A stretch of DNA of 64,000 nt from Strongylocentrotus droebachiensis (taxonomy: Eukaryota; Echinodermata; Echinoidea; Camarodonta; Strongylocentrotidae). A model generated the notes under the pieces. The model was given only the letters and a program-made list of their open reading frames with translations. It searched no databases and was not told the DNA's origin. Position numbers and translations under genes: made by a program. Location: the NCBI GenBank assembly GCA_035222895.1, contig JAVYIG010000602.1, forward strand, positions 372,001-436,000, given 5' to 3'. Positions 1-26,921 of this stretch are shown here, piece after piece. Numbering within the stretch: position 1 is the stretch's first letter; each line of letters begins with the position of its first letter.

Positions 1-335
1 CCAGATTCTGGACTAGCTCCTACACGATGAACGTCATTAAAATCGACGGCCAGAATATCACTTTCATGGCTGTACGGTCATTATTTTCAACAAGTAAAAC
101 AAGGAAACGCCATCCATGTAAACACGTTCGTGTTTTTGCTTTGACTTTGAGACTTTATATTGAATTGTTTGACGCTGTTACTTGGAAGTTCTGACAATTA
201 AAAACGTGTTATTGTGAAATTCACTTGACTTGAATTTCGATTTTTCTGGAAACTAAGGAGAAGGAATTCTAATCTGGTAAGTCATTTACCTCTTCTTCCT
301 TTTTTGTTTAATTTAGGCCTATCCGGGGGCCTATC

Positions 336-529
336 AGTATGCTGCTGAATGCTCACAGTACATGTTTCTTTGTAATAGTGAGATGCTAATGTCTCAAGAG
401 GGATATAATTAAAGCAGATATGCAATGTCTTTCTTGGGTCTAGCATACTATGAGCATTCAGAGGCATAAATATAGTAACTTTCCCTCGAGGTAAATTTGA
501 TATAAATTTGCCCTCGGGAAAGTTACTAT
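336..529. repeat. Two neighbouring imperfect palindromes
   Basis: CTGAATGCTCA (about 345-355) recurs inverted as TGAGCATTCAG (about 450-460). At 473-529 an arm starting ATAGTAACTTTCCC is inverted with about 26 bp per side around a 5-bp loop. They look like remnants of small foldback elements. The rest of 1-661 holds no recognisable exon. Confidence 0.6.
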
Positions 530-661
530 TTGTGCCGTTTCATTAGCTCATAGTTTTTGCTGGATCCTCGAAAGGTATTGTAGGCCTATATTTGTATATT
601 ACTAAACTGGCACCCAATTGACCCCTTTATAAAGTCCCAGATCCACCCCTGACCCCCTCAC

Positions 662-15452
<14,791 letters not shown>

Positions 15453-15566
15453 GGTTTCCTGTATGAATAAAAACAACATAAAGAATAACATGCAACGAAA
15501 TAAATGTCAATATACAATCAATATAGTGCTTATTCAAAAAAAGTACACACTGTGAAAGTATCCGAC

Positions 15567-15823
15567 AAAATTATAATTTCGCGATATCTGCATGATTTTC
15601 GGGGATGAAATTATGGGAGAGGGTCTATTCAGTCAGATGGCACCTAAAGTATTGACAATATGTTACGCTTGAGTGAGCACTGGCTACTTTTAACGAAGAA
15701 AAAAAATCGCCATCGAAATAAGGCATTGATTACTCAATTATGTTAATAATTAAAGTGCCATCTGATTGAAAAAGCCTTTACCCCTAAATCTTGCGGATAT
15801 CGTGAAATTATGATTTCAGAGGA
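15567..15823. repeat. 257-bp palindromic element upstream of the SUR-like start exon
   Basis: AATTATAATTTCGCGATATC at the left is inverted at the right (GGATATCGTGAAATTATGATT). Inner arms AGTCAGATGGCAC and GTGCCATCTGATTG also pair. Likely a small foldback MITE. Confidence 0.78.
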
Positions 15824-15928
15824 TATTTACACAATTTGCATTTTAAATACCGTTTTTAATGTAATTATGATGTTCCATGTTAGACTCATTCATTAATCTT
15901 AACGGATAAGCTGTAACGATTAGTAGAT

Positions 15929-16052
15929 GAAGAGAGAGAGAGAGAGAGAGATAGAGAGAGAAAGAGAAAGAGAAAGAGAAAGAGAGAGTCGGAGAAGGAT
16001 AAAAACTGAGAAAAGGGGAGGGAAAAGGGGAGAGAAAAGGGAGAGTTTAAGG
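15929..16052. repeat. (GA)n and purine-rich microsatellite
   Basis: A run of GAGAGA and GAAAGA units grading into GGGAAAAGG-type repeats. No gene. Confidence 0.9.
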
Positions 16053-16384
16053 AGTGACATAAATATACAACAGATGGTAACTTATAAACAAAATACAAGA
16101 AATAACATAATCCTCGATATCAAGATAAAAGTTTCAACTTAAAATGTGTAAGCTTTAGTGTTATCTTTAAATACACAAAAATGTTAACCAATACGGATAT
16201 ATTTCTTGAATGTGTGAATAAATGTGTAAAGACGTGTAAGCAGAGGGCCAAAGTCAGAAAAGAGGGGTTTGCTTGCCACTAACACACAAACTGAGCACAC
16301 CTTGTTCATCCGAAAGATTCTTTCATAATACACAATATTTAAAAGGTGTTAAAAAAATATTTGTAGCAAACACCCTGTAGTGAC

Positions 16385-18286
16385 TTATTATTATTATTAT
16401 TATTATTATTATTTATTCGACCATAAAAACACATTCAGCATGTACAGTGTATATAGGTATATACAGAGTGAAATAGGAAAAATACAAAGTAAGATAAAGA
16501 AGGAATAGCATGTGGGTCAGGGTGCACAAAAGCGAAATTCTTCCCTGTTGCTCGGGGGCATGTGCACCCTCACATGCCATTCCGAGACATAATAGAATAT
16601 ATTGCAAGGTTCACATTATATAAGTATACAAAATAATTACAAACACTCATTCAGAAAATCATGATTAAATTAAATTTCGATAAATGCATTAAGAGGATAT
16701 GAAGCTGCAATGAATAGAGTGCTTTAAGATTTGTATGCAGAAAAAACTTAAAACTTAAAATAACCAGAACACAATTAACATAAATCGTCATTATTCAATT
16801 GATCCAACGGTGTCTCATTCAAAGAAATTCTAATTAAAAAGAAAAAAGAAGAGATGTGTAATTGTTCAAGGTAAATCTGACCAGCAATTTCTTGTATATA
16901 ACAAAAATATACATATGAATAGAGCGTAAATATTGTTTTGGGCTATACAATCAAGGAAATTATAAAACGTCATGTACCACAATAATGTACAATTTTTGCA
17001 GAAATTAAAGGTGCAATAAGCATTAGGATTGATAATCATTCACAAAATATTGAGTAGGGCCTATGGTGTTATCATTTAAGAAGAGTGGCATAATGTGGAT
17101 ATGAAGCTATCAATGTGGACCATTGTTCCAGGTTCAATTAATATAATCATTGTATCATTGAAAGAGAAAAAAAAAAAGAAAAAAAAAAAAATTAAACAAG
17201 TAACATTCTGAATCCAGTGTTTCAATAAGTTCTTGGATATTGATAAACAATGATTATTAAAGAAAAGGAGGAATCCCCCACTCTCAGTGAGGAAGCCCCT
17301 CTCAGTTTGAAAATTAGTTAGAATCGAGAAGGGACCGCTTCATAGAGAGTAGAAAGGATGAAAGTGAGGAGACCACCGATGCATCCCTAACCTCTAACGG
17401 TAATTCATCCCATACCCGAGGAAATCTCCGGGAAGCGGACAGGAACAGGGCCTGTGTTCGTGATTGCTGATGAATGAAGGACAGTGTAAAGAGGCGTCTC
17501 TTGCTAATGGCTATGTTTTCTATTAGTGTTTCACAGTCACAACAAAAGTACAGACATTTGAAGGTAAATGAACATAAAAGATAATCTCTACGAGCTGACA
17601 AGGTAGACCAGTTGAGAACCCTTAACCTTTCTTCATACGGCATTTCTCCTCTTCTCTGTTTAAGAGCAACGCGCGTTGCTATACGTTGGATTCTTTCTAA
17701 TTGTTGTGTTTGTTTTAGGGTATTGGGATGCCATGCAGGGATGCCATATTCAAGTATTGGCAGTACCAAGGCCTTGTAGAGGGCAAATATAGCAGAGGTG
17801 GACGAACCACGGGCTACAACTCTTATAAACCCAAGAAGACGACTCGCGCGTGCAGTAATTGCATCAACCTGAATGTTCCAAGAGAGGTTTGAACCTATTA
17901 CAATACCAAGATATTTGTAAGAAGTGACAGAAGAAAGCAGTGTGTCACCCAGGGTATAGACGGCATTTTGGATGTTCCGCTTCCTAGTTATATGCATCAC
18001 TTTCGTTTTGGATGGATTGAATGACATGCCATTTGTAATTGTCCATTGATGGAGTGAGTCTAAGTCATGTTGCAATTGCATTTCATCATCGTGTGAACGA
18101 ATTGTACGAAACAGTAACATATCGTCAGCAAAAAGAAAAAGATCGGAGGAAACATCAGAGATAACATTGTTGACAAATAGATTAAAAAGTAGCGGTCCAA
18201 TTACACTACCCTGGGGCACACCAGAAGGGACATTACTCCAAGAAGAGAGAGAACCCAGGAACATTACTCTTTGGAGCCGATTTGAT
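16385..18286 (-). mobile_element. 5'-truncated LINE with reverse-transcriptase domain
   Basis: An open frame (17314-18303) encodes the RT palm onwards: SNRLQRVMFLGS, SGVPQGSVIGPLLFNLFVN, catalytic FADD box LFADDMLLF, then NPSKTKVMHITRKR, TSYKYLGIVI and the thumb/C-terminal LEYGIPAWHPNTLKQ and QRRGEMPYEERL. The upstream half of RT and the endonuclease are missing. The 3' UTR extends down to a (TTA)n tail at 16388-16411, which marks the 3' end of the insertion. The RT frame has no stop, so this copy is fairly young. Clade by motif: CR1/L2/jockey-like. Confidence 0.85.
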
Positions 18287-18547
18287 ATCATTGTTAAATT
18301 CAATAGCTATCGCACCCGAGAACAGGTCTACAGTGCACGATTCAAGATAAAGAATCTTAGCGCTGAGAATAAACACCATGTCTACATCAATGAAAGCCTC
18401 ACTAAGAAGCGAAAAGAACTTCTCTGGAAGGTTAGAAACAAATTCAAGAAAATCATTGATAAGACATGGACCCAAGATGGACGAATTTGCATTAAACAGA
18501 AAGAAGGAAAAGGAAGAGTGAATGTCTCAAGAGAGAGAGAGACTTAG
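18287..18547 (+). mobile_element. LINE ORF1 C-terminal fragment, inverted against the neighbouring LINE
   Basis: DIIVKFNSYRTREQVYSARF, then HVYINESLTKKRKELLWKVR and TWTQDGRICIKQ, ending in a stop. This is the C-terminal dsRBD-like end of LINE ORF1 proteins found with L1/CR1-type elements. It abuts the minus-strand RT of the neighbouring LINE head to head at about 18286. Confidence 0.7.
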
Positions 18548-18879
18548 AAAAACTGAGCGTTTATATGAGAAATTCTGCTATAATTATAATTTGAACTGAG
18601 TGTTCGAGCCTCCGCCCATAAATGGTGGTGCTGCAGAAATTATTCATGAACTTGTATATACCTGTTTGCCATTTCGAAACAATATACTCTTCTTAACAAA
18701 ATAGAGGTATTATTAGAGATAAAATCGTCTCGAAATAATGCCAGCTTGGCTCATGTTGAGAGTTTTAAGCGTTACATTCAATTTAATTGAGAAGGAGACG
18801 AACGTTATTTCAAATTAATTGTATTTATATTTCAAGTTTTCTTGTTATTTTTTTGTCTTCATTTGTTATTTCTTCAATA

Positions 18880-21152
18880 GTTTTCTTTGTCCTATTTCAT
18901 CATTTTAATCATGGTCAATGTTTTTCCTTGTTATATATGCGAAAAACCCGTAAAGTGTAATAAAAAAGCGCTACTTTGTACAAAATGTAACCAATGGATA
19001 CATATTTCATGTGGAGATGTATCTTCCAAACAATATGATGCTAAAACTGAACAATTTCACAATTGGCAATGTACCAAATGTATTTTTCTAGAAATACCGC
19101 TTTGGAATGTTGAGGATATAGTAAAAGATGGAAATGTGAGCTTGAACCATACGAATTCTGTTGATATAGTCATTGGCTGAAGTATTCCTGTACCTCTATA
19201 ATTTTTTTCATAAGGGTAAAGGATTTAAAATTACACATTTAAATATTCTTAGTCTTAGAAATAAGGTGGATGATTTGCGATTAGATTTGAAAGAACTAAA
19301 TTCTGACCTTGTCAGAAACATGGCTAAGTGAAAATATTTGTAATTCATTGTTACAAATTGATGGGTATCATTTTGAAAGACTTGATAGAGACGAAAAGGG
19401 AGGAGGAGTTGGATGTTTTATACAAAAGAATATATCATATATTAGACGACCTGATCTTGAAGACCGTGAGTTAGAAATTATGTGGCTAGAGATAAGACAA
19501 CAAATTCACAAATCAAAGTATCTCGGAGTTGTATATCGTCCACCTAACAGTAGAAGTGCATTTGGTATCAAATGATATTGTAATATTAGGTGATTTAAAT
19601 TTTAATATGCTTACTCAGAATAATATTTCAAATCAGATAAATGATCTGAGTGACAATATGCATTTGTCTCAGCTGATAAGGAACCCGAAACGTATAACCG
19701 TTAATAGTACTACCCTTGTTGATCTAATTCTGGTGTCAAATAATTTGAAATCACTGCAGAGTGGCACACAGTCTAACGGTCTAAGTGATCATTTTATTGA
19801 TTTACCTTGTATTGAAAGAAAAAACACGCCCTCTATATGTTCTGTGAGAACCTACCGTTCATTAAGAAACTTTAAAGTAGATATTCATTGATTTTTAAAA
19901 CTAACTTTATTTTCATTATGCAAAGTTGAAACTTTTATTCGACAAGGTTATCAAAATGCAATGCTTGGAAACATTCGCAGTAATGATTATTATAAATTAC
20001 AAAACGCTTAAATACAGCCCCGGCATTGCACGTGATGAGCTCTCCGAACGCTGCTGAGATGTGTGAGATCACAGTATGGACATGATTTGCACAAGCAGAC
20101 GATGTCCCATGACATCTCACACATTTTTAGTGCCTGTGTTTTCATCTTCTCTTGAGTTCTTTCTCTTACTTCACTTCCGTCAGGCTAAATGTATAATATA
20201 TTGCCTTACTCTAAACCCCGCACATGGTTTTATTTTGTGGACAAATGCAGCGATACAAAAAATAAAGAATCTGTCGCTTGTAAACAAAAAACGCCATTGT
20301 TTATTCAGCTGCACACTCCGCGGTATGTTCGGCGTTTCAAGAAGGAACAAAAGTCGTCCTTAATATCATTTCGGGTTTTTTTCAATTTGAAAGTCTGGTT
20401 TCTTTGATTGTTAATCAACCCCTATCCTGTGTATTTACAAGCAAAATATTTTAGTTATCAGAATCGGGTCATATCCCCTTTTGAATGGTTTGACATGCCT
20501 ACACTAAACTCCTTATAATTTGACAATTAATAGTTTTGCAATTTTGTTCATTCTTTATGGGATGTCGTCTGCTTGGGCAGTATTGGACCATATAGTGACG
20601 TTGTTAAAACATCGTTATTTTTCCGGCGAATCTCTCGTATATCCCAGCTGCTATATATGGAGGTGGTTGTATTTGTATTTTTATAAATCACCCGAAATGT
20701 AGTTGACCTAAAACTTGTACGATGGCCATCTGTTAGATTACCAGTTTCTAGTGATAAAGTAGTTGACATATTTGTGATTTTCTTTAAATTTCACCTTTAA
20801 TGAAATTTCTTTCAAAAATGATGTTAAAGTCATAAACTGGGATAATTTGTACTTAAACAATCACAATTTTGAGAATATGTGGAATATTTTCAAACGTAAA
20901 TTCAAAGACATTTGTGATCTTCATGTACCGTATGTCACAGTAAGAAAACGTTCTAGGGGATCACCTTGGATTACCAACGGATAAATGCAAATTTTAAATG
21001 CAAATTTGATAAACACAGAACTACAGACTACTGGGAAAAGTTTAAAGAATTCAGAAATAGGGCGAATGCACTGAACAAGAAGCTAAAGAAACAATATTAT
21101 ATGAATCTTTGCATTAAAAATGGAAATGATATGAAAAAATCCTGGAGAGTAC
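18880..21152 (+). mobile_element. LINE, 5' part: PHD-type zinc finger and APE endonuclease
   Basis: 18899-19180 encodes a Cys/His finger (CYICEKPVKCNKKALLCTKC, WIHISCGD, WQCTKC). A frameshift later comes an APE-type endonuclease: HLNILSLRNKVDDL, LSETWLSENI, GGGVGCFIQ, YLGVVYRPPNS, then VILGDLNFNML and GLSDHFIDLP. After a 0.9-kb insertion (about 19890-20790) the pre-RT linker resumes (FENMWNIFKRKFKDICDLHV, SPWITN). It is cut at 21152 by hAT-like element B and resumes at 30722 in the same frame. Frameshifts make it inactive. Confidence 0.82.
19890..20790. mobile_element. Non-autonomous insertion with inverted subterminal repeats
   Basis: It interrupts the endonuclease-linker of the LINE. CAAGCAGACGATGTCCCAT near 20090 is mirrored by ATGGGATGTCGTCTGCTTG near 20560, and weaker pairing extends outward (ATCACAGTATGG with its mirror). 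No coding capacity was recognised. Confidence 0.6.
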
Positions 21153-22529
21153 CAGGCGCGGATCCAGGGGGGGGGGGGCCGAGCGGGCCTTGGCCCCCCC
21201 CCCCGCAAAAAAAAAACAAAAAAAAAGGGAGAGAAAAAAGGAAAAGAAGGGAAAGGGAAAGGGGAGAGAAAGGGAAAGAAAGAAGAAGAAGAAGAAAACA
21301 AAAGGGGGAAGAAGGAGATCGGGGGGCCGAAAGGGCCTTGCCTCCAAAGCTGTTGATCACCCCCCCCCCCCAATCAAAAAAATAAGAGAGAAGGAAGGAA
21401 AGGGAAAGAAAAAAGGAAAAGAGGAGATATAGTCCGGCAGCCATCACGATATACCTTGTTTTAGGGTCTATAGTTTTTTTTTTTTTGGATTATAGTTCCT
21501 TAGACCATCAATTTGAAGAATCCGATTGCTGACACTCTGTCAGCCTTGAGCAATTTGAGATATGTGACGTCACACAAAATGGCCGCCAAAATACCCCTTT
21601 TTACCAAAATTAATGATAAAATAATTGTTTACAGTATTTTGCTACATTAAATGTCAGTCAAATATCTTGATTTTTTTTCTAGGATCATCAATAAATAAAA
21701 ATTGACGATGTTGTATGATAAAAAATGGCATGTAAATTTGCATAATTCAGATTGGCGCCCTCTATAGACGGTTAACTTGCCAATTTAAAATGATGGCCAA
21801 ATGCCAATTTCTAACATGAAATTAACATTTTTTATAAGTCAGACGCACTTAATACAATTAGTAAAAATTGTACACCACATTTTGGTGTGATTTTTTTGTT
21901 ATTTTGTACTTTAAAGGTAAAGATCAGTTTTGGAAACGCCCCTCTCTCAAAAAATGAAATGGAAGCTCTTATCACCAATCATGTGAAAGAATATGTTTTG
22001 ACTAAAACGTGATGATACAAATTTTGCCGAGAAACCGCCTACTAATTGATATATTTGGTAAATTATTATATCTATTTAGACCTGATAGATATCGCGCACG
22101 TGTCGCGTATTCCCATATACATCCTTCTGTGTACAGTGCTTGTAACTTTACCAAGACTGGGCCAAATTTCTAATCGTTTTGATGATTCCAGAACCTTGCA
22201 GTACACACAAATACTTATAAGCTAGATGATCAACCTTTTCTGATCGATTCCACAACGTTTCTTTCACAATGCAATCGCATGACCATAACTGGTCTTTATC
22301 TTTAATACTTGAAGAAAACAAGCTAGAATTTCATGCTTTCTGTCCCATAGATATGAGGTTCCATATGGTTATAAATGCCCGTTTTCAGTGACAGCATTCC
22401 GAAATTTGATTTGTATTTTGAGGTAATACATTCTTTTATATGAACCTATCATGAAAAGGTTCCTCTCTTACAAGGGAATTTATGAGTTTAATAAAGCGAA
22501 ATATCCACCCAAAATGACCAAACATGGTT

Positions 22530-23590
22530 ACCTTCCAATGGCTATCATTTGCTGCTTTAGTTTGATCGTTATAACACTCGACAGAGGCGCGAAAACCACA
22601 GAAAATTGTGCATGCTAGTTTTGCTTTGTTGCATTGGCACCGTGATGATTTGCATAGGCTTCCACTCGCACAAGTGCACCGTATTAACCTTAATAATGTT
22701 GTCCGGTGCGAGTTGTACATTTGTAAGTACTGTGACAGAGATCAGGGATTTGGTTTCCTCTTTTTTTGCATAGCCATACTTTGTAGGATCCAATGATGTG
22801 GGTCGTGACTGCAAGGCGTGCTTCCACACACATGTTTGCAGATGAGCTCTCTTGCCAACTGAGTCCAAAGGGAGTCAAATCTTCTGCTTCATCACTTTCA
22901 GCAATGCATGTACCCTTTTCAATCCCAAAGTATGCCCCAATAGTGTCGCATCCCCTCAACGCATGTCCTGCCAACATCGATGGAATGATATCTTCTAACT
23001 TGTGTACAGTGGCAGGAATGTCAATAACAGTTCGCTCTTTGATGACGCCATGATCATTGGCGTTCTAAGTTATTCATGTAGATAATGATGGACCCTAACC
23101 CTAACAGCCAGGACCCTAACATACCTTTTCTCATTAGCAGCAATTTGAATCGCTTGCTGTACTATGATGTTGTCTGCTTCTTCATGTGTTATGGAAAGAT
23201 CTTCCCTTGGCATGACATCTCTGCCGCACTTCAACAAATACCTCATCTTGACCGGTAATGACCAGCTTGTGCTTTTGCCTATTTCTGAACACCTCATCAT
23301 TCTGCAGCATCACGCATACCGGTATATGATGTCGATCAACTGTAGTTTGTTGTCAGTAGTTTCTGGGAGGGAAGCAGTGAGGTGGGAAGACTTTTTTGGA
23401 TGACTCTCGATTCGTCATGACTTCTAGAAACCCTGGTGGCACACCAACCAAAGATCGTCAGATTTTAATCCAGAGTAGGGCACAACCATCAAACGGGCTG
23501 TACAAGGTTGTTCAAGTGACACGTCAACCTTTGTCAAATTCTTCAAGTTCGCCTTTGACCTGGTGAAAGCTTCCATGACAAAATATTCTT
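22530..23590 (-). pseudogene. Decayed repeat-encoded protein of unknown function (HEEAD motif, GCDT motif, CXC-like Cys tail)
   Basis: Read on the minus strand with at least four frameshifts and a few stops. In order: an N-terminal stretch ARLMVVPYSGLKSDD; MPREDLSITHEEADNIIVQQ followed by AIQIAANEKRYVRVLA; ERTVIDIPATVHKLEDIIPS; LAGHALRGCDTIGAYFGI; KRAHLQTCVWKHALQS; DPTKYGY; and a cysteine-rich tail IRCTCASGSLCKSSRCQCNK through TIFCGF and CYNDQTKA. The tail resembles a tesmin/TSO1-like CXC repeat, and the HEEAD segment with its following hydrophobic strand resembles a PIN/FEN-type nuclease core (inference). I recall similar uncharacterised proteins being common in marine-animal repeats. It may be the cargo or transposition protein of the surrounding 6.2-kb element. 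Confidence 0.6.
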
Positions 23591-23599
23591 GATATTGAC

Positions 23600-24360
23600 A
23601 TAATTTCTCCCTTGAATCAACCTCCCAACCTCTCCCTTGATCTCGAGCTCAACGTTCACATTGGCAAGGCAGCAACCAAGATGGCTAGACACTCAAAGCA
23701 GGCATGGAAGAACACTTTACTATAAACCACCAACACGAAAATGAAGATCTACCAGGCCTATGTGCTCAGCACTCTCCTGTATGGCAGTGAGTCGTGAACC
23801 CTGTATGCAAGTCAGGAGCACCGTTTGAATGTTTTCCATTTCCGCTACTTGATGCGAATCCTAGGCATCAAATGGCAAGACCACATTCCAAACAAGGATG
23901 TCCTCAAAAAGGACAGATGATGACCATCTACGCTCTTCTATCACAACGACGGCTGAGATGGCTTGGTCATGTCAGTCGAATGGAAGACGGCCGCATTTCA
24001 AAAGACATCTAGTACGGAAAGTTAGCGACCAGAACCAGGACTGTTAGAAGACCTGGCCTTCGCTTCATGGATGTGTGCAAGAGGGATATGGAGGCCAGTG
24101 AAATCAACCCTACACAATGGGAAGCCTATGCTTCAGACTGCCCCAAATGGAGATGCGCTGTGAAGACATGTATACAGAGGAGTGATCAGAAGAGAGTAGA
24201 ACAGTGGGAGGAGAAAATACAACAAAGACGGCAGCTAGCCACGGCTTCAACAGCACAGCCACACATGAAATTTGTCTGCAGCAACTGCAACAGGACCTGC
24301 CTCTCTAGGATTTGACTGTTTAGTCATAGCAGGAGCTGCACAGCAAGAAACTCTTGCTTG
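23600..24360 (+). mobile_element. LINE 3' fragment (RT C-terminus and Cys/His finger)
   Basis: Plus strand: LNVHIGKAATKMARHSKQAW, KMKIYQAYVLSTLLYGSES, RILGIKWQDHIPNKDVL, LLSQRRLRWLGHVSRMEDGR, NPTQWEAYASDCPKWR and a terminal finger CSNCNRTCLSRIGLFSHSRS. This block is the usual end of a LINE ORF2 common in deuterostome invertebrates. Several stops. Inserted inside the 6.2-kb element. Confidence 0.8.
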
Positions 24361-26740
24361 AAGCTGTTAAACAGAGGTACAATTGACGGTGTTCAAAGGG
24401 AGGGAGTTCCAGAGTCTTATTGTATCTGGGAAGAAGCTCCTCTTTTAGACAAGCATTCAGGCAAAATGAACAATTATCTTCTTGGAATGCTCTCTGTGCA
24501 GGGATGTTGATGGAGTGAGGAAAGTATGTGGAAAGTCTTTCAGCGGGTTGTTGATGCGAAAGATCATCACCACCTGAGCCTGTACCCTGCGTTCTTGTAA
24601 TGTTGGCCACTTGAGCTGGTTCAGGATGGCTTCTACTTTGCTTGTCCTGCAGTAGTCATTGCAGAAGGAGCGGACATAGCGCCGTTGACCCATTTCAAGC
24701 TTCTTGATGATTGCTAATTGTTTGAGTGTTAGGGTCCCATATAATTGTGATGATGGCATACTCCATGATTGGTTGAAGGCGAGTATCGTAGCACAATTAT
24801 TTAACTTTTCTAGGACATGGTTGGATATTTCTTTGAAGAAAGGCACGGGTGGAGTTGGAGTATTTGCTCATAATGTTGATATATGGGTTCCAGCTGAGAT
24901 TTTTCTGTGACTCAACACCTCGATACTTTGCTATATTTTTGTCATCTAGGGTCTGTCCGTGCATTTGATGATGGATTTGCGTTTATTGGTGACATGTAGA
25001 ACCTGACATTTATGTGGGATGAATTCCATCAGCCAATCACGCTCCCAGCGTTGCAGTGAGTCAAGATCCTCTTGGAAACGTTAGGCGTCTTCCTATGTCT
25101 TGATGTTGCTGTATAGCATGCCATCGTCAGCAAAGATCCTGACTGTTGGGTTTGGGGAGAGGTACGGTGGCAGATCATTGAGGAAGAGGAGAAACAGCAT
25201 CTGGCCGATAACGCTGCCTTGCGGAATGCCAGATGTTACTTGGCTGGTGTTGGAGATGGGTCCTTCCAGTAACACCTGCTGGGTCCTGTAACTCAGGAAG
25301 CCAGAAAACCAAGCATGTGTGGGTTCCCAGATTCCATAGAATTGGAGCTTGTGTAACAGCTAGCCTTCAATGGGGAACCTTGTCAAATGCTTTGGAGAAA
25401 CCAAGGAGTGTCATGTCTAATTGGTCTCTGGCATCGATGCCTTTGGCAAGGTCTAGGACAGCAAGGACAAGCTGTGAGACGCAGGATCGCTTCTTTCGAA
25501 AGCCATGTTGTGCATCAGACAAGATGTTATGTGGGATGAATTCCATCAGCCAATCACGCTCCCAGCGTTGCAGTGAGTCAAGATCCTCTTGGAAACGTTA
25601 GGCGTCTTCCTATGTCTTGATGTTGCTGTATAGCATGCCATCGTCAGCAAAGAGCCTGACTGTTGGGTTTGGGGAGAGGTACGGTGGCAGATCATTGAGG
25701 AAGAGGAGAAACAGCACCTGGCCGATAACGCTGCCTTGCGGAATGCCAGATGTTACTTGGCTGGTGTTGGAGATGGGTCCTTCCAGTAACACCTGCTGGG
25801 TCCTGTAACTCAGGAAGCCAGAAAACCAAGCATGTGTGGGTTCCCAGATTCCATAGAATTGGAGCTTGTGTAACAGCTAGCCTTCAATGGGGAACCTTGT
25901 CAAATGCTTTGGAGAAACCAAGGAGTGTCATGTCTAATTGGTCTCTGGCATCGATGCCTTTGGCAAGGTCTAGGACAGCAAGGACAAGCTGTGAGACGCA
26001 GGATCGCTTCTTTCGAAAGCCATGTTGTGCATCAGACAAGATGTCGTGGCTTTCAAGGTGGTTCATGTTGCTGCTAAGAACGATGTGCTCCAGTACTTCA
26101 CAGGTTACTGACGTCCGAGAGACAGCTTTGTAGTTCTCTGGCTTGCTACGGTCACCTTTCTTGAAGATGGGATCAATATAATAGCCATCTTCCATTTATC
26201 AGGTATGCACGCTCTGGTTAAGGGAGGCTTGGAAGAATAGAGGGAACACAGGTGTCAGTTTGGTGATCAGAAGTCTGGCTGGGATTTGGTCAGGACCAGT
26301 GGCTTTATGAACATCAAGCTCAGACAGGATCTTCAGAACCCCTGGTGGCGAGATAGTAATGTAATCCATGGTTGGGTAGGGGCTTCGTCCTTTGTCTCTC
26401 AGACTAGTCATATCTTCATTGCAGTTGAAGATGGATGAAAACTGATAACTTAGAATGTTCGCCTTTGAGAGGCTATCTGAGTAAGTCATTCCATTAGATT
26501 ATTTCAATGGAGCCAACCCTGAAGCATCGCATCGTTTGCCGTTTATGAAACTCCAGAAACACTTTGGTTTACAGTTGGTGTCTGGGCTGACGATTTCTGT
26601 CAGGTACCCGTTGTAGACTTTCTTGGAAATTGTGTCATAGAATCCACCAGGTAACTTCTGTTAAAACTCATGCATCTGTCTGGTACCGATGCCAAATGCT
26701 TTATCATCATTCACTGACGCTGGATCAATGCTGGTCTAAA
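24330..26740 (-). mobile_element. LINE with reverse transcriptase, decayed, internally duplicated
   Basis: Minus strand, from 26490 downwards: LSELDVHKATGPDQIPARLL; DPIFKKGDRSKPENYKAVSR; HGFRKKRSCVSQL; FSKAFDKVPH; TSGIPQGSVIGQVLFLLFLN; RLFADDGMLYSN; LYGTLTLKQLAIIKKLEMGQ; and the tail near 24330. RT motifs run in the right order, including FADD, but with stops and a 517-bp tandem duplication across the palm region. CR1/Rex1/jockey-like by motif. Confidence 0.82.
25011..26044. repeat. 517-bp tandem duplication inside the LINE
   Basis: Copy 1 is 25011-25527 and copy 2 is 25528-26044, both beginning TATGTGGGATGAATTCCATC. Only a few differences (for example AAGATCCTGA versus AAGAGCCTGA), so it postdates the LINE insertion by a good margin. 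The duplication repeats the FADD-box segment. Confidence 0.93.
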
Positions 26741-26921
26741 TAAAGCCTATGAATGGAACAATAATGTACCGTAAAATAACTTCTCACCGATTCTCTTGTA
26801 GATCTTGGTTTCTTTACATGTATCTTAATTTAGACCAAAAAATATGTAAGATAAATGCAGCACAATCGTAATTATTTCATGTATACGAAGCATATAATAT
26901 GTGTTTAACGTGACGTAGATC

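Noticed and set aside
639..651. GATCCACCCCTG, a hAT-type end, 10 bases inside the intron after exon 15
   Set aside because: Only one end is visible and no partner or 8-bp duplication was found in 1-660.
15886..16142. Frames of Arg/Glu or Leu/Ser repeats
   Set aside because: Translations of the (GA)n tract.
21083..21447. Several long overlapping open frames rich in Lys/Arg/Glu or Phe/Ser/Leu
   Set aside because: They are translations of polypurine and poly-G runs in hAT-like element B, open only because of base composition. The same applies to frames at 54042-54511, 55878-56473, 57879-58367 and 59510-60565.
23090..23125. Interstitial telomere repeat (CCCTAACCCTAAC)
   Set aside because: Only two or three units; too short to mean anything beyond local sequence.
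22436..23300. A functional host gene with HEEAD and CXC-like domains
   Set aside because: At least four frameshifts and stops, position inside an inverted-repeat element, and no exon structure.
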